Counted from the stretch's first letter, positions 35,386 through 45,842 are shown. The stretch: DNA of 64,000 bases from Paenibacillus rhizovicinus (GCF_010365285.1 NZ_CP048286.1:4594501-4658500), one strand, 5' to 3'. A program made the numbers and translations. Notes: a model not told the origin generated them from the sequence alone.

Positions 35386-35402
35386 GCTGCGCGGGAATGA
35401 AG

Positions 35403-35434
35403 GCGTCCGGCAATGCGTTGCCTTTGCCGGACGC
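35403..35434 (+). other. Intercistronic hairpin before the beta-helix gene
   Basis: GCGTCCGGCAA and TTGCCGGACGC, an 11-bp perfect stem with a 10-base loop, followed by ATATTTAT. A weak terminator or an mRNA-processing hairpin; the next gene starts only 29 bases later. Confidence 0.6.
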
Positions 35435-35462
35435 ATATTTATACGATCTGAGGAGGGTTTTT

Positions 35463-38123
35463 ATGAAGATTGGCTGGTCAAGCAAAGGAATTCGAAATGC
35501 AGAGCGGCACGGCAAACGCAAGCGATTTGCAGGGTTTTTCTTATCCACCGCATTATTGACAGCGCTTTCAGCCGGTGTAGTTGCTCCGCAAGCCGCGCAT
35601 GCGGCTTCGAATTATTACGTCGCTCCGGGAGGCAGCGACAGCAACAACGGCACCTCGCTCGGCACGCCGTTCAAGACGATCCAGAAGGCGGCTTCCGTCG
35701 CGGCCGCGGGCGATACGGTCTACATTCGAGGAGGCACCTACCGCGAGACGGTCACGCCGGCCAACAGCGGGACGACGGGCAGTCCGATCAATTACCAAGC
35801 GTACCAAGGCGAAGACGTGCTGATCTCCGGCCTGGATCCGGTGACTACGAGCTGGACCGCTTACAGCGGGAATATTTATTCGACGAATCTCACGATGGGC
35901 TTGGGCGACGAGAATGCCGTCTTCGTGAACGGCAGCAACATGACGTATGCCCGATGGCCGAACAAGACCGGCGCGAGCCCGATGACGAACGACGGCGCGG
36001 CCATCGGAAGCGGCAGCCTGACGAGCATTACCGATTCCGCGATGCCGAATCAATCGTCCGGCTGGTATAACGGCGCGATCGTATGGTCGATTTCCGCCGC
36101 GAAATGGACGGCCTGGGGCGCGACCGTGACGGGCAGCGGCGGCGGCACCGTGAATTTCGCCATCCCTGGCGATATGGGCGATTATACGAATCCGGGCGAT
36201 ACGACGCGCGGGGACAAGAATTATTACTATCTGGCCGGAAAGCTTGGCTTGCTCGACGCCGAGAAAGAATGGTTCTACGATTCGGCGGCATCGAAGCTGT
36301 ACTTGTACGCGCCGGGCGGCGGCAGCCCTTCGACCAAGACGGTCGAGGTCAAGGCGAGGCGGCAGGCGATCGATCTGACGGGCAAGTCGAACATCCGTTT
36401 CACGGGCATCGACATCACAGGCGCGGAGATGAAAATCACCGGCGACAACAACGTCATCGACGGCATGACCGCAACGTATATCTTCTCCCACAACGCGCGC
36501 GGCCTGTATCATACGCATCCCGTCACGGATGACGGCATTCATATCATGGGCAGCAACAACACGGTGAAGAACGGCGATTTCGGCTTCAGCGACGGCAACA
36601 TCTTCTTGATCGACAAGGGCTCGAACAACGTCATTACGAACAACTACATCCACGACGCCGACCAGAACGGCAGCTACGACGCGCCGGTGCGGCTCGAGGA
36701 CAACGGCTATAACGACCGCAATTACACGACGATCACGTACAACACGATCTACAATACGGGCAGATCGGCGATTCATTTCACGCGGCCGGGCTATTTCGAG
36801 CATAACGACGTCTACCGCACGAACATCGTCGCCGACGACGGCGCGCCGGTCTATCTGGGAGGCGACCTGCTGAACTCGACGGTAGCGTACAACTACATCC
36901 ACGACATCTATTGGCAGAGCGGAACCCGGGCCGGCGTCGTGCCGGCGATCTACATGGACAACGGCACGGACAACGCGATCGCGCATCATAACGTCATCTA
37001 CAACATCGGCCAGGACGCGGCATTCCGCATGAACGCGCCGACGAACGGCGGCCGGTATATCTACAACAACACCGCGTACAACGTTCCATCGACGCTCGTG
37101 ACGATGGCGGGCACGCCGGCATTCACGCAGGACAACAACTTGCTTAACGCGGCTTCCTCGAACTTCGTCGACGCGGCGAACCATAATTTCCGTCTCGCAT
37201 CCGGTTCGAGCGCCATTAACGCGGGCACGGCGCATGCGCCGTGGACGAACGGCTATGCGGGCTCCGCGCCGGACAAAGGCGCTTACGAATTCGGCGGCAC
37301 GGACTGGACGGCCGGCGTGCAAGGCAGCACCCCGCCTTCGACGCCTGCGCTCAGCTATGAAGCCGAAGCCTCGGCGAATACGCTTGCCGGCGGCGCGTCC
37401 GTGAGCGCGTGCACGGCTTGCTCGGGCGGCAGCGTCGTGAAGAACGTGGGCAATAATGCCGGCACGCTGCAATTCAACAACGTCAATGCCGGCAGCGCCG
37501 GCACGCGGACGGTGACGATCGCATACGCGAACGGCGATGCTTCGGCGCGCAGCGCGCTGCTCAGCGTCAACGGCGGAACGGCGACGACGCTGAGCTTCCC
37601 GCCGACAGGCAGCTTCACCACGGTCGGAACGATCACGGTGAATATTACGCTGAATGCGGGGAATAACACGCTGAAGTTCTATACGAATGCGGCGGGCGTA
37701 TGGGCACCGGACTTTGACAAAATCACGCTGCTCGCGACGGATGCGGAAGCCGAGGCGACGGGCAACACGCTTGCGGGCGGCGCGTCCGTGAGCGCGTGCA
37801 CGGCATGTTCGGGCGGCAGCGACGTGAAGAACGTGGGCAACAACGCCGGCACGCTGCAGTTCAACAACGTGACGATGAGCAGCGCCGGCACGCGCACGTT
37901 GACGATCGCGTACTTGAACGGCGATACGTCGGCACGCAGCGCGCTGCTGAGCGTCAACGGCGGTACGGCCGTGACGTTAAGCTTCCCGCCGACAGGCAGC
38001 TTCAGCACCGTCGGGACGATCACTGTCAGCGTATCGCTGAACGCAGGCAGCAATACGCTGAAATTCTACACGAACGCGGCGGGCGTATGGGCGCCGGACT
38101 TCGACAAGATCTCGGTTTATTGA
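35463..38123 (+). CDS. Secreted right-handed parallel beta-helix protein with tandem CBM-like modules
   Basis: 886 residues. A signal peptide (about 20-46, ending QAAHA-AS) precedes a mature protein opening NYYVAPGGSDSNNGTSLGTPFKTIQKA, the start shared by many secreted beta-helix polysaccharide lyases and glycosidases. The helix (about 50-610) has repeated NNTV, NNVI, YNYIHD and HNVIYN turns. Two near-identical modules of about 125 residues follow (about 635-760 and 760-886), each with AGGASVSACTACSGG and a CBM35-like core. No catalytic residues can be assigned. The ribosome site is GAGGAGGG. It probably acts on the polysaccharide outside the cell, whose products the upstream transporter imports. 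Confidence 0.85.
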   Translation: MKIGWSSKGIRNAERHGKRKRFAGFFLSTALLTALSAGVVAPQAAHAASNYYVAPGGSDSNNGTSLGTPFKTIQKAASVAAAGDTVYIRGGTYRETVTPANSGTTGSPINYQAYQGEDVLISGLDPVTTSWTAYSGNIYSTNLTMGLGDENAVFVNGSNMTYARWPNKTGASPMTNDGAAIGSGSLTSITDSAMPNQSSGWYNGAIVWSISAAKWTAWGATVTGSGGGTVNFAIPGDMGDYTNPGDTTRGDKNYYYLAGKLGLLDAEKEWFYDSAASKLYLYAPGGGSPSTKTVEVKARRQAIDLTGKSNIRFTGIDITGAEMKITGDNNVIDGMTATYIFSHNARGLYHTHPVTDDGIHIMGSNNTVKNGDFGFSDGNIFLIDKGSNNVITNNYIHDADQNGSYDAPVRLEDNGYNDRNYTTITYNTIYNTGRSAIHFTRPGYFEHNDVYRTNIVADDGAPVYLGGDLLNSTVAYNYIHDIYWQSGTRAGVVPAIYMDNGTDNAIAHHNVIYNIGQDAAFRMNAPTNGGRYIYNNTAYNVPSTLVTMAGTPAFTQDNNLLNAASSNFVDAANHNFRLASGSSAINAGTAHAPWTNGYAGSAPDKGAYEFGGTDWTAGVQGSTPPSTPALSYEAEASANTLAGGASVSACTACSGGSVVKNVGNNAGTLQFNNVNAGSAGTRTVTIAYANGDASARSALLSVNGGTATTLSFPPTGSFTTVGTITVNITLNAGNNTLKFYTNAAGVWAPDFDKITLLATDAEAEATGNTLAGGASVSACTACSGGSDVKNVGNNAGTLQFNNVTMSSAGTRTLTIAYLNGDTSARSALLSVNGGTAVTLSFPPTGSFSTVGTITVSVSLNAGSNTLKFYTNAAGVWAPDFDKISVY

Positions 38124-38170
38124 CGGATGCGCCTGTTCGATTAAGGCGGCGCATGAGGGCATAACAAGGA

Positions 38171-38218
38171 AAGACCAGCATTCCGCGCTCATGTTCATGC
38201 GCGGGATGCTGGTCTTCT
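38171..38218 (+). terminator. Terminator after the beta-helix gene
   Basis: AAGACCAGCAT-CCGCGC pairs with GCGCGG-ATGCTGGTCTT around a 10-base loop, followed by CTTGTTGG. It is symmetrical enough to serve the convergent chromate-transporter gene too. Confidence 0.75.
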
Positions 38219-38274
38219 TGTTGGTTGGTTGGTCTCATGGTTGGTTTACGGCGTCAGTCCGGAGCGCAGCCAAG

Positions 38275-38823
38275 CTATCCTCGCAGGAACAAGGCCCCGA
38301 TTACGAGCGAGCCGATGATGCCGTACAGTGCGCTCAGGTTCAAGTAATATACGAGAACGAAGTAGCCCACGGCCAGCAGAAACGGAATGAACGTAATGAA
38401 GCCCGGCGTCGTCTTCATCGCGTATTTGGCAAAATCGTACGCCAGCATCGCCATCATGACGAAGATGACAGGCTGAATGCCGCGAATCATCCCTTTAATG
38501 TACGGGTTGTTCTGCAATTTGTTCATGACCCCGACGAGCACGATCATGAGCAGCGCGGTCGGCAGCACGACGGCGGCAAGCGCAACAATGGCGCCCGGCC
38601 AGCCGGCTACCTTGAAGCCGATATAAGCCGCAAGCTTCGTGGCGATCGGTCCCGGCAGCGAATTGCCGAACGCCAGCGCATGCCCGAAATCCTCCGTCGA
38701 CATCCAAGACATCCGGCCCACGACCTCGTTCTCGTAGAGCGGTATAATCGAAGGCCCGCCCCCATAACCAAGCATCGTCGCCCGGCCAAAAGAAAGAAAC
38801 AATTTCCACAATTCCGTCAGCAT
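38275..38823 (-). CDS. chrA: Chromate transporter, single-domain (half-size) form
   Basis: A 182-residue membrane protein with about five to six segments, of the CHR family. It has FLSFGRATMLGYGGGPSIIPLYENEVV and GHALAFGNSLPGPIATKLAAYIGFKVAG, the N-terminal-half signature. Short-chain members usually come as two adjacent genes for N- and C-half-like subunits; only one is here. The family expels or takes up chromate and sulfate-like anions. A Lrp-type regulator lies 253 bases upstream on the same strand, separated by a large inverted repeat. Confidence 0.88.
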   Translation of the reverse strand: MLTELWKLFLSFGRATMLGYGGGPSIIPLYENEVVGRMSWMSTEDFGHALAFGNSLPGPIATKLAAYIGFKVAGWPGAIVALAAVVLPTALLMIVLVGVMNKLQNNPYIKGMIRGIQPVIFVMMAMLAYDFAKYAMKTTPGFITFIPFLLAVGYFVLVYYLNLSALYGIIGSLVIGALFLRG

Positions 38824-38919
38824 GGTTTTCTCCTACCCTTCGGTTTCTTTCTTTATAGCTGTCTTTGTTTCTTCTTTTTCTTTTCTTCTTCTCCCCCATT
38901 GTAAAAGCGTGTAAAAAAG

Positions 38920-39058
38920 TGTGACCGGAGGTCAAGATGAACTCGGAGCAGCGCGAGCGTTCGCCTTTGTATTCGGATATCAACCTCTAATCACGTATCT
39001 AATCGAGGATATCCGAAATACAACAGCGAGCGGAGACCCATACTGACCGCAGGTCACA
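38920..39058. repeat. 139-bp imperfect palindrome between chrA and the Lrp gene
   Basis: The arms begin TGTGACCGGAGGTCA (38920-38934) and end TGACCGCAGGTCACA (39044-39058), each itself nearly palindromic. Inside, TTGTATTCGGATATC (left) pairs with GATATCCGAAATACAA (right) around the centre near 38995. The arms diverge in the middle (38936-38965), and a three-base insert occurs near the loop. It could be a miniature transposon relic, a DNA-binding site cluster or an RNA hairpin; no target duplication was found. Confidence 0.75.
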
Positions 39059-39076
39059 TGCCCTAAGGCAACGTTT

Positions 39077-39565
39077 TTACAATTTCATGCCCATACGGGA
39101 CTTATACCGCTTCAACAACAATTGGCTGTCCACGCTGACGATCCCCGGCATCGCGTACACCTTCTCGACGAGGAAACGTTCCATCCCTTGAATCGTCTCG
39201 AAAATGCCGTGCATATGCAGCTTGCTCGGTCCGCTCATATGGTATAGACTTGTCACTTCCGGTTCGTCCGCGAGCTTGCTGGAGACATCCTCCAGAAATT
39301 GCGGCTCGACCTCGACGTTGAAGAAGGCGGATACCTCGATGCCGATGCGGGCGGGGTTGATCACGGCCGTAAAACGTTCGATGACCCCTTCGTCCATCAG
39401 CGCGGCGATCCGTGTCTGGACGGCGACGCGCGATAGGCCGACTAATTTGCCCAGCTCCGTATAGGAAATGCGCGCGTTCTCGTGGAGCGAGGTTAGAATT
39501 TTACGGTCGGTTTCGTCTAACGAAACGACGGGCAGCGTGAACGGATGCGGTGTTTTAGTAGACAA
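39077..39565 (-). CDS. Lrp/AsnC-family transcriptional regulator
   Basis: About 162 residues. The N-terminal helix-turn-helix is [41 protein letters not shown], followed by the RAM/AsnC ligand-binding domain ([40 protein letters not shown]). The start is probably TTG 39565, which has GAGGTGG a few bases upstream; ATG 39586 lacks a site. It sits upstream of chrA on the same strand, a pairing seen in other Bacillales, and may control it. Confidence 0.9.
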   Translation of the reverse strand: MSTKTPHPFTLPVVSLDETDRKILTSLHENARISYTELGKLVGLSRVAVQTRIAALMDEGVIERFTAVINPARIGIEVSAFFNVEVEPQFLEDVSSKLADEPEVTSLYHMSGPSKLHMHGIFETIQGMERFLVEKVYAMPGIVSVDSQLLLKRYKSRMGMKL

Positions 39566-39811
39566 GATTCCACCTCTTGCTTTCATTTTGCAATCATCGT
39601 AACACAAAAGATTTCGAAACGGAATGAAAATATTTCATTCGGTTTCGGATTGGAACGGAAACGAATTCACTTATTTTCAAAAAGTAGGACGGTTGGTATA
39701 ATCGGTGAAAGACGGGCTGTAGAACTGCCTTAGATGCATATGCGGCCTCAATCGATTCAACAGAAAGAAGGCCTACGCAAAATCATTCCCAACAGAAGGA
39801 GCTGCGTAAAC

Positions 39812-40324
39812 GTGTTGAAAGCGGCTGTAATCCGGCAGGCGCTGCCGGCCGATTGGTTCGAACTCGGCGAGCTGCAGGCAAGAAGCTATCACGATGCCTA
39901 CCGCAGACTGCTGCCGAATGATTTCTTGAGCAAAGTGACCGCGGAGAACCGGCAAGCCGGTTGCCGGGAGCGGCTGAGAGACAATCAGGAGTATACCGCG
40001 ATGCTGCTCGTCGACAATAGGGCGGCAGGATACATAAGTCTGGGATTGCCAATCGATGCGCGGAGCGAAGACGGTGAAATCACCGCTTTGTATTTGCTGC
40101 GCGAATACTGGGGACACAAGTTAGGGACGAGGCTGATGGGTTGGGGAATGGAGCGGCTGCGGGAGCGGGGCTGTACGACGGCCGGCTTGTGGGTGCTGGA
40201 GAAGAACGCGGGGGCGAGGCGTTTCTACGAACGGCGGGGCTTTCGGCCAGACGGCCAACAGCGCGTCGTTATGCGGGGGGATGCTTTTGTCCAGCTGAGG
40301 TACGAGAAGGAGATTGAAGCATGA
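39812..40324 (+). CDS. GNAT-family N-acetyltransferase
   Basis: A 170-residue acetyltransferase. Motif A is seen in GEITALYLLREYWGHKLGTRLMGWGMERLRERG, followed by LWVLEKNAGARRFYERRGFRPDG, a common GNAT ending. GTG 39812 is preferred, with AAGGAG upstream; the open frame to 39734 lacks a site. It overlaps the next gene by 4 bases (ATGA), so the two are translated together. Confidence 0.88.
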   Translation: MLKAAVIRQALPADWFELGELQARSYHDAYRRLLPNDFLSKVTAENRQAGCRERLRDNQEYTAMLLVDNRAAGYISLGLPIDARSEDGEITALYLLREYWGHKLGTRLMGWGMERLRERGCTTAGLWVLEKNAGARRFYERRGFRPDGQQRVVMRGDAFVQLRYEKEIEA

Positions 40325-40893
40325 AGAGAAGAAACGCGGTACTGGCGATCCTGCTGCTGGTCGTGGCGGTCGCCTATTTCGCCTTCCATCAGACGGGGTA
40401 TGCGTTCACGGAGAAGGAAGCGCTGCGCAGCGCAGGCGTATATAACGGGCTGACGAAAGCGTACGAGCAGCCGTTCGGCAGTGACGTCATCGTCATGATG
40501 TCGAACGGAAGCCAGAGCAGAGTGCAGATCGTGCATAACAAATTCGGCTTCCTGCACAAGCCGGGCACATCCGTCGAGATGGCTGCTCTGGATGGGCAGT
40601 CCAGTGTTCGTTATGCTTGGTTTTCGACGGGGGCGAGCGGCAAAGACGGCAAGCGTGAGATCGTATTTGCCGCCGAGTCATCGGATGCCGCCATCCGGAA
40701 AGTGATCATCAGCAACGATCGGCTGAATGCGCCGAAGGACAGTGCGGAAGTGAAGAAGAACGCGTCCGTGTACGTCGAATTGGATGTCGCGAAGCAATAC
40801 GGCATCGTGGTCGAGGAGCTGGAAGCACAGGAAATCGGCAGCTTCGTCGTTCGAGGCGCCGATGCGGACGGGCGAATCGTAACGGGAACGTAA
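40321..40893 (+). CDS. Unknown membrane-anchored or exported protein
   Basis: 190 residues not recognised as any family. An N-terminal hydrophobic segment (AVLAILLLVVAVAYFAF, about 6-22) could be an anchor or signal. The rest is soluble and probably extracytoplasmic, with strand-like segments (SDVIVMMSNGSQSRVQIVHNK, REIVFAAESSDAAIRKVIISNDRL). The C-terminus ends in alternating charged and hydrophobic strands. It is coupled by overlap to the upstream acetyltransferase gene, so the two may share a process. No function is proposed. Confidence 0.75.
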   Translation: MKRRNAVLAILLLVVAVAYFAFHQTGYAFTEKEALRSAGVYNGLTKAYEQPFGSDVIVMMSNGSQSRVQIVHNKFGFLHKPGTSVEMAALDGQSSVRYAWFSTGASGKDGKREIVFAAESSDAAIRKVIISNDRLNAPKDSAEVKKNASVYVELDVAKQYGIVVEELEAQEIGSFVVRGADADGRIVTGT

Positions 40894-41029
40894 GCACAAG
40901 CGCAGCGCGCACGGAGTTTAACGAGCACTGAGATCATCGTGTTGGTCCCGGATGGGTATACTATCCAATAGAGGTTCTTTTTACACCATTCATCATTGTT
41001 CGATATTTTATAGGGGGGGTTGCCAGTTT

Positions 41030-42126
<1,097 letters not shown>

Positions 42127-42130
<4 letters not shown>

Positions 42131-42966
42131 GGCCGGCTGCGGAAGCGCTGGCGCAGAACCGTTCGCTGCCCCGTTCGCGCAATCTCTATCTCGTGCCCTA
42201 TATGCTCTGGATGGTGCTGTTCGTCTTCGCGCCGATCCTCTTGATCGTATACGATTCGCTGTTCGACGTGGAGGGCGCCTTCACGTTCTCGAACTATGTG
42301 CATTTCTTCACGCCCGTCTATATGAAAATGACGTTCAGCTCGTTCTGGTACGCCTTCCTCATTACGGCCTTCTCGCTGCTGGTCGGTTATCCGGCGGCAT
42401 ACCTGCTGACGAAGACGAAGCATAAGCAGCTATGGCTGCTCCTGATTATTCTGCCGAGCTGGATTAACCTGCTGCTGAAGACGTATGCGTTTATCGGATT
42501 GTTCGGCACCTACGGCGCGGCCAATGCCATTCTGAAGACAATCGGCATCGGGCAGCAGCAAATTTTGTTTACGGATTTCAGTTTTATTTTCGTATCGGTG
42601 TACATCTTCATCCCGTTCATGATTCTGCCGGTGTTCAATGCGCTGGAGGAAATGAACCCGTCGCTCATCGACGCCTCGCGCGACCTGGGCGCTTCGCCAT
42701 GGACGACGTTCCGCCGCGTCATCTTCCCGCTGACGATCAACGGCGTGAAGTCCGGCTGCCAGGCGGTATTCATCCCGGCGCTGTCGCTCTTCATGATTAC
42801 GCGGCTCATCGCGGGAAGCCGCATCATTACGCTAGGCACGGCGATCGAGCAGCATTTTCTCGTTACGCAGGACTGGGGCATGGGCGCGACGATCGCGGTG
42901 TTCCTCATTCTCGCGATGGCGATTATTATGGTGCTTACCGGTACGCGCGGCCGGACAAGGAGGTGA
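42127..42966 (+). CDS. potB: Spermidine/putrescine ABC transporter permease
   Basis: A 279-residue membrane protein with six segments and the EAA loop [31 protein letters not shown]. The N-terminal [27 protein letters not shown] is typical of PotB. It overlaps potA by 4 bases, and potC begins 6 bases after its stop. Confidence 0.95.
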
Positions 42967-42972
42967 TCGGAC

Positions 42973-43803
42973 ATGAGTTCCAAGTTTAAAGTATCGCATT
43001 TATATCTGTGGCTCGTGTTCATCATCCTGTATGCGCCGATTCTGTACCTTGCGTACTACTCGTTCAACAGCGGCGAGACGATGCACGGTTTCGAGGGCTT
43101 CACCTGGCATTGGTACCGGGAGGTGTTCGCGGATACGAGGCTCCTGATCATCCTGATGAATACGATCGTCATTGCGCTCTTCTCTTCGGTGATCTCGACG
43201 ATTCTCGGCGTGATCGGCGCGATTGCGATCCATCGGCTGCGGAAGCTGCAAAATCAGAATGCGCTGCTGTCGCTCAACAACGTGCTGATCGTCAGCCCGG
43301 ACGTCATCATCGGCGCTTCGTTCCTTATTCTGTTCACGATGCTCGGCATCAAGCTCGGCTTCGCGTCCGTGCTCATCTCGCATATCGCGTTCAGCGTGCC
43401 GATCGTCGTTATCATGGTGCTGCCCAAGCTAAAGGAAATGAGCCCGACGCTGCTGGATGCCGCGCGCGATCTTGGGGCGACGGAATGGGACGTGCTAGGG
43501 AAAGTCGTGCTGCCGTTTATCAAATCCGGCATTTTCGCAGGATTCTTCATGGCGCTGACGTACTCGCTGGACGATTTCGCAGTCACGTTCTTCGTCACGG
43601 GGAATGGTTTTACGACGCTTTCCGTCGAGATCTATTCCAGAGCTAGACAGGGCGTATCCTTGTCGATCAATGCGCTGTCGACGCTGATCTTCCTGTTCAC
43701 GCTGGCGCTTGTCGTCGGGTATTATATGATCAGCCGCCGCGGTCAGAATAACAGCGCGGGACGTAAAGGCCGGGCCGTAGATTGGAAGGTGCCGAACGAA
43801 TGA
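42973..43803 (+). CDS. potC: Spermidine/putrescine ABC transporter permease
   Basis: A 276-residue second permease. It has six hydrophobic segments, YSFNSGETMHGFEGFTWHWYREVF after the first, and the EAA motif SPTLLDAARDLGATEWDVLGKVVLPFIKSGIFAG. YSLDDFAVTFFVTGNGFTTL is the usual PotC ending region. The start has AGGAGG inside the potB end. It overlaps potD by 4 bases. Confidence 0.95.
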   Translation: MSSKFKVSHLYLWLVFIILYAPILYLAYYSFNSGETMHGFEGFTWHWYREVFADTRLLIILMNTIVIALFSSVISTILGVIGAIAIHRLRKLQNQNALLSLNNVLIVSPDVIIGASFLILFTMLGIKLGFASVLISHIAFSVPIVVIMVLPKLKEMSPTLLDAARDLGATEWDVLGKVVLPFIKSGIFAGFFMALTYSLDDFAVTFFVTGNGFTTLSVEIYSRARQGVSLSINALSTLIFLFTLALVVGYYMISRRGQNNSAGRKGRAVDWKVPNE

Positions 43804-44873
43804 ACCAGCTGCTGCGTATGCTGCTCCTTGTCGTCATCCTCGGATTTGCCCTAATGTACGGCGCTTCCGCGCTGAATTCGTCCGAGGGCTTCTCCGGCGC
43901 GAACACGCTGACGATTTATAACTGGGGCGATTACATCGACCCGGATCTGATATCGGAATTCGAGAAAGAATCCGGCATCAAGGTCATTTACCAAACCTTC
44001 GATTCCAACGAGGCGATGATGACGAAGATCGAACAAGGCGGCACGACGTTCGACATCAGCGTGCCTTCCGAATATGCGATCAGCAAAATGAAGGAAGAAA
44101 ACCTGCTGCTGCCGATCGACAAGTCTAAGCTGCCGAATTTGAAATATATTAATCCGAGGTTCATGAACCTCTCATTCGACCCGAATAACGAATATTCCAT
44201 TCCGTATTTCTGGGGAACAGTCGGTATCGTGTACAACTCGGAGATGCTCGGAGGCCGCACGTTCAAGAGCTGGAACGATCTGTGGGACCCGAGCCTGCGC
44301 AATCAGATTCTGCTCGTCGACGGCGCGCGCGAGGTTATCGGGTTCGGCTTGAACAGCCTGCATTATTCGCTCAACGATACGAACGAGGACCATCTGCAGG
44401 AAGCGAAGGCGAAGTTGAACAAGCTGACGCCGAACGTGAAGGCGATCGTCGGCGACGAGATCAAGATGCTGCTGGCGAACGAAGAAGCGGCGGTCGGCGT
44501 CGTCTGGTCCGGCGACGCGTCGGAGATCATGGACGCCAACGACAAGCTGGATTACGTCGTGCCGGAGGAAGGCTCGAACCTGTGGTTCGACAACATGGTC
44601 ATTCCGAAGACGGCGAAGAACGTCGAGGGCGCGCACAAGTTCATCAACTTCATGCTCGATCCGAAGCATGCCGCGCAGAACGCCGAATACGTCGGCTACG
44701 CCACGCCGAACGCGAAGGCGCTCGAATACTTGCCGGAGGATATCTCGGGGGATAAACGGTTCTATCCGGCCCCGGAGCTGACGTCGAAGCTTGAAGTGTA
44801 CAAGAATTTGGGTAAAAAGATGCTGGCTCACTATAACGAACTGTTCTTGGAGTTCAAGATGCACCGGAAGTAA
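43800..44873 (+). CDS. potD: Spermidine/putrescine-binding protein
   Basis: A 357-residue exported binding protein. An N-terminal hydrophobic stretch (LLRMLLLVVILGFALMYGASAL) serves as signal or anchor; no lipobox cysteine is seen, unlike many Gram-positive PotD proteins. The mature part begins NTLTIYNWGDYIDPDLISEFEKESGIKVIYQTF, a classic PotD/PotF start, and includes VGVVWSGDASEIMDAN and LDYVVPEEGSNLWFDNMVIPKTAKN, which form the polyamine pocket. ATG 43800 overlaps potC; the frame is open to 43782. It completes the polyamine importer. Confidence 0.93.
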   Translation: MNQLLRMLLLVVILGFALMYGASALNSSEGFSGANTLTIYNWGDYIDPDLISEFEKESGIKVIYQTFDSNEAMMTKIEQGGTTFDISVPSEYAISKMKEENLLLPIDKSKLPNLKYINPRFMNLSFDPNNEYSIPYFWGTVGIVYNSEMLGGRTFKSWNDLWDPSLRNQILLVDGAREVIGFGLNSLHYSLNDTNEDHLQEAKAKLNKLTPNVKAIVGDEIKMLLANEEAAVGVVWSGDASEIMDANDKLDYVVPEEGSNLWFDNMVIPKTAKNVEGAHKFINFMLDPKHAAQNAEYVGYATPNAKALEYLPEDISGDKRFYPAPELTSKLEVYKNLGKKMLAHYNELFLEFKMHRK

Positions 44874-44897
44874 GAGAAACTGGGGGCGTGAACTTTC

Positions 44898-45842
44898 ATG
44901 GGAGAAGGACCAGGCATCAAGGAGAAGAGCCGGACGGCGAAAGTTTGGCTCGGTATTGCCTGCGGGAACGGGCTCGCCGTCATTCTGTTGCTGCTCAGCA
45001 TGCTTGCGTTAAAGTGGCAGGAGAATTTTAACGGGGTCTACATCTTTGCGGATTTCATCGTTGTGCCGATCGTCATCGGCATCGTCAATGCTTATGTGCT
45101 GCGGGGCGAGAAAGTAGGCGCGCCGAAGTATATGCTGTACGGATTGTACAACCTGCTTGTCGTGAATCTGGGAGCGGCTTTGCTCTTGAGGGAAGGGTAT
45201 ATTTGCTTACTCATTCTCTCGCCGCTGATTTACTTCTTCATCATGATGGGGATGTTGATCGGCTGGGGCATGTTCAGAAAGGTCGACCATCGGGTCAATA
45301 TTTCGATTCTGGCAGGATTGGGCGTGCTCTTGGTTGCTAACCTCGTCACCGCTTCGCCTGGCGGCAGCACGCTTGTCAGCGACACCGTCGTCATCGACGC
45401 CAGTCCGGATGAAGTATGGAAGCATGTCGTTGCCTTCGATCCGATTACGGAGAAGCCGGAATATTGGCTGTTTCGGATCGGCCTTCCGAGCCCGGTACAG
45501 TCGACGGCGGAGGGCGATTTCGTCGGGGCATGGCGCAAATGCATCTTCTCGAACGGCATCGTATTCGACGAGCGGATCGCGGAGCTGGAGCCGGGGGTTA
45601 AGCTGACCTTCGACATTACGAAGCAGCCGGACGATCCGGAAATCATGGGGCATCTGGATCTGCAGAAGGGGCAGTTCATCCTGAAGGACAACGGCGACGG
45701 CACGACGACGCTGATCGGCAACAGCTGGTACGACTTGAAAGTGAAGCCGCCGCTGTACTTCAACGTGTGGGCGAAGAGCATCGTGCGCAACGTGCATTTG
45801 GAAGTGATGCAGCATATCAAGACGCTATCGGAAGCGGCGTGA
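44898..45842 (+). CDS. Membrane protein with C-terminal SRPBCC domain
   Basis: 314 residues. Residues about 20-160 form four to five membrane segments. Residues about 170-312 read as an SRPBCC (polyketide-cyclase/START-like) domain: VSDTVVIDASPDEVWKHVVAFDPITEKPEYWLF, then ERIAELEPGVKLTFDI and DGTTTLIGNSWYDLKVKPPLYFNVWAKSIVRNVHLEVMQHIK. The pairing of an SRPBCC fold with a membrane domain in one chain suggests lipid or hydrophobic ligand handling at the membrane. It starts 24 bases after potD and may be cotranscribed, but no link to polyamines is known. Confidence 0.8.
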   Translation: MGEGPGIKEKSRTAKVWLGIACGNGLAVILLLLSMLALKWQENFNGVYIFADFIVVPIVIGIVNAYVLRGEKVGAPKYMLYGLYNLLVVNLGAALLLREGYICLLILSPLIYFFIMMGMLIGWGMFRKVDHRVNISILAGLGVLLVANLVTASPGGSTLVSDTVVIDASPDEVWKHVVAFDPITEKPEYWLFRIGLPSPVQSTAEGDFVGAWRKCIFSNGIVFDERIAELEPGVKLTFDITKQPDDPEIMGHLDLQKGQFILKDNGDGTTTLIGNSWYDLKVKPPLYFNVWAKSIVRNVHLEVMQHIKTLSEAA

